In this document: one piece after another, positions 6,323 through 8,020 of the stretch | Numbering within the stretch: position 1 is the first letter of the stretch | How the letters are laid out: each line of letters starts with the position of its first letter | NCBI GenBank assembly: GCA_937951695.1 | Contig: CALFBL010000363.1 | Location: 1 to 8,020 of the forward strand | Reading direction: 5' to 3' | Source of the DNA: an uncultured Granulosicoccaceae bacterium | Lineage (GTDB): Bacteria; Pseudomonadota; Gammaproteobacteria; Granulosicoccales; Granulosicoccaceae | Length of the DNA stretch: 8,020 nt | Notes under the pieces: generated by a model | What the model saw: the letters and a program-made list of their open reading frames with translations, nothing else | Database searches by the model: none | What the model was told of the DNA's origin: nothing | Translations under genes and position numbers: made by a program

Positions 6323-8020
6323 TCGACATCGTCTCGGTAGCCCAAAATAGAGAATTCCAGTAAATCGCCGTAATCTTGTCCCAACGGGGCAAGACCCTTA
6401 AGTACTAACTGTAGATACAAACTGTTGTCATGGTCCAGCCCATCATCAGAGATATAACGTCTGGCAGCGAATCGCAAGGCGTAACAGCAGGTATCGTATT
6501 CAATCCCGATAAGCGATTCTATGTCGGTGCTATCAGCAAGAGAGTAGTTCCAGCGACCTGCCAGGCGAATAGAATCCGTGACCGGCCAGAGTACCGAAAA
6601 GTCGATCTGTTCGGTGTCGGCGGCGGTGCCATTGTTAACGCGCCTGTGACTGACATTGATGATCCTGTCTGCATCCGGTCGGTAACTCAATAAAATCGAA
6701 CTTCTTACGGTATTGTCATCGCTTGGGCTGAATTGTATGTTGCCCTGGACGCTCACGTGATTGGAGAAATGGCGAGACAGTTCACCGACAAAATCTGAAG
6801 TACCCGAGGTATCGTCAAGTTCGTCTCTGTCGAGCGAAACGCGACGATCTTCGAAAAAGAAAATTTGTCCGACACTTCCGCGCCAGACTTCACTGCCGTC
6901 CTTGCCATCGATCAAGCGGCTGGTCAGCGCGAATGAAAGTTGATTGGCGTCGGCCACACGATCGGCACCGGCAAAGCGATTTTCCCGAAACAGCTGGGCC
7001 ACATTAAAGTCAAATTCGCTGCTGTCAAAGACAGGCAAATCGTCTTGGTCGACGAACGGAACGTACAGATAAAATAATCTAGGTTCGAGCGTCAGGACTG
7101 AGCCTTCTTGATTTAACAGTCGGTCAAAAAATAGGCCACTGTCGACCGATACGGTGGCGAGATTGCGGGTGAGTTGGCTCGACTGACCCTCAGCGGTGCC
7201 ATCCAGCCGATAGTGCGTAAAGCGTTGACTGATAGACGGGGTGAGAAACCACGAGGCACCGCGCAGCGGAAGCGAGAGCCTTGGTTTCGCATCGATCCGT
7301 AGGCCGCGTACCGATGCACTTCGATTGAAAAACACCGCTTCGCTGGCAAAACTGGTGTCGAGGCCGAGGGGGCGGATGGGGGCTTTCGTGCTGAAAGTCA
7401 ATTGAGGCAAACGATCGTAAGGTCTATCGTCGGCTAGTATGAGTGGGTTGACGGTTTGAAACCCTTGCAAACGAATTGCAGCTTTGGTGCCCTGCCATTC
7501 GTAGACCACTTCAGCTTCTCGTTCCAAATGGGAAATACTCGCCGATTGCAGACTGTTACCGAGATCATCAAAGTACTCGCTGTCGGTGACATCACTGGCG
7601 TTGATGTGGGTGCGGATAAGGGGGCCAAAGTTACCGTCGTGTTGAATTTGGGTAAACCGCCGGTTGCTTCCGGGGAAGGTTCGGTCAGAGAGAATCTCAC
7701 TGTCCAGTGTCCAGATACCCTGGCGATTCAGGTAGCGCAGTTCGGTTTGCAGTTGTATGCCGCGTCGGCTCATGAATCGCGGGGTAAACGTGGCGTCGAT
7801 ATTGGGCCGGATGTTGACGTAGTAAGGCAACTGAAACTCGAAACCGGTGTTTTCGCCTTGTCCTATCGTGGGTGCCAGGAAACCGGTTTTTCTATCGTTG
7901 GTGATTGGGAAACTGAATACCGGCAGCGCCATAATCGGTACGCCCTTGAATCGCAGTACGATACTCTTGGCGATGCCAATACCATCATCGGGATAGAGCT
8001 CGATACGGTTTGCTTTTATG
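6319..8020 (-). CDS. lptD: LPS-assembly protein LptD, N-terminus cut by the window edge
   Basis: LptD is the outer-membrane beta-barrel that, plugged by the lipoprotein LptE, inserts lipopolysaccharide into the outer leaflet. The frame stays open from its stop (6319-6321) to the right edge, giving about 566 C-terminal residues; the signal peptide and most of the N-terminal LptA-like (OstA) jellyroll domain are outside. The visible part begins at the end of that domain with LRFKGVPIMALPVFSFP, then RKTGFLAPTIG, PYYVNIRPNIDATFTPRFMSRRGIQLQTELRYL, typical of LptD at the start of the barrel. Alternating beta-strand patterns follow. A Cys-Cys pair in EYDTCCYALRF (cysteine codons 6484-6489) matches E. 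coli Cys724-Cys725, which bridge to N-terminal cysteines; no other cysteine occurs in the visible part, so the partners must lie upstream. The C-terminus (LVLKGLAPLG, FSILGYRDDVE) is normal. The ATG at 7930-7932 is internal, not a start. It heads the operon and overlaps surA by four bases. Confidence 0.96.
   Translation of the reverse strand, partial: IKANRIELYPDDGIGIAKSIVLRFKGVPIMALPVFSFPITNDRKTGFLAPTIGQGENTGFEFQLPYYVNIRPNIDATFTPRFMSRRGIQLQTELRYLNRQGIWTLDSEILSDRTFPGSNRRFTQIQHDGNFGPLIRTHINASDVTDSEYFDDLGNSLQSASISHLEREAEVVYEWQGTKAAIRLQGFQTVNPLILADDRPYDRLPQLTFSTKAPIRPLGLDTSFASEAVFFNRSASVRGLRIDAKPRLSLPLRGASWFLTPSISQRFTHYRLDGTAEGQSSQLTRNLATVSVDSGLFFDRLLNQEGSVLTLEPRLFYLYVPFVDQDDLPVFDSSEFDFNVAQLFRENRFAGADRVADANQLSFALTSRLIDGKDGSEVWRGSVGQIFFFEDRRVSLDRDELDDTSGTSDFVGELSRHFSNHVSVQGNIQFSPSDDNTVRSSILLSYRPDADRIINVSHRRVNNGTAADTEQIDFSVLWPVTDSIRLAGRWNYSLADSTDIESLIGIEYDTCCYALRFAARRYISDDGLDHDNSLYLQLVLKGLAPLGQDYGDLLEFSILGYRDDVE

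Noticed and set aside
7930..7932. This ATG as the start of lptD.
   Set aside because: The frame continues upstream to the window edge and encodes the conserved LRFKGVPI segment of LptD, so the ATG is internal.

Overview
The window is a housekeeping stretch of a gammaproteobacterial chromosome, inferred from gene order and protein sequence. Nine protein genes fill it almost completely, in two convergent blocks. Seven are complete; lgt is cut by the left edge and lptD by the right edge. I see no RNA genes, insertion sequences, phage genes or CRISPR arrays, and no gene-free stretch longer than about 50 bp. Base composition looks moderately GC-rich by eye (not measured), with no obvious compositional island.

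Left block, + strand, 2-1953: lgt (lipoprotein diacylglyceryl transferase, N-terminus missing), thyA (thymidylate synthase) and folA (dihydrofolate reductase), separated by 35 and 21 bp and probably co-transcribed. ThyA converts dUMP to dTMP and oxidises methylene-tetrahydrofolate to dihydrofolate. FolA reduces the dihydrofolate back, so the two adjacent genes form the thymidylate cycle.

Right block, - strand, read from 8020 down to 2003: lptD (outer-membrane LPS translocon), surA (periplasmic chaperone/prolyl isomerase), pdxA (vitamin B6 synthesis), rsmA/ksgA (16S rRNA dimethylase), apaG and apaH (Ap4A hydrolase). This is the classic lptD-surA-pdxA-rsmA-apaG-apaH operon of Escherichia coli and relatives. 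SurA is the chaperone that helps LptD fold, so the first two genes are functionally linked. The first three junctions are 4-base ATGA/GTGA overlaps, which suggests translational coupling. The convergent folA-apaH order also matches E. coli.

The blocks meet between folA and apaH in a 49-bp spacer. Both genes end in the same ten bases (ACGCCTGTAA), forming an inverted repeat across the two stop codons, with further hairpins inside. It probably acts as a shared two-way terminator or 3'-end structure. The other point worth a look is FolA, which has Glu where E. coli DHFR has catalytic Asp27, in a Gly-Glu-Gln context reminiscent of the trimethoprim-resistant DfrA1 type. I found no convincing sign of an undescribed system.
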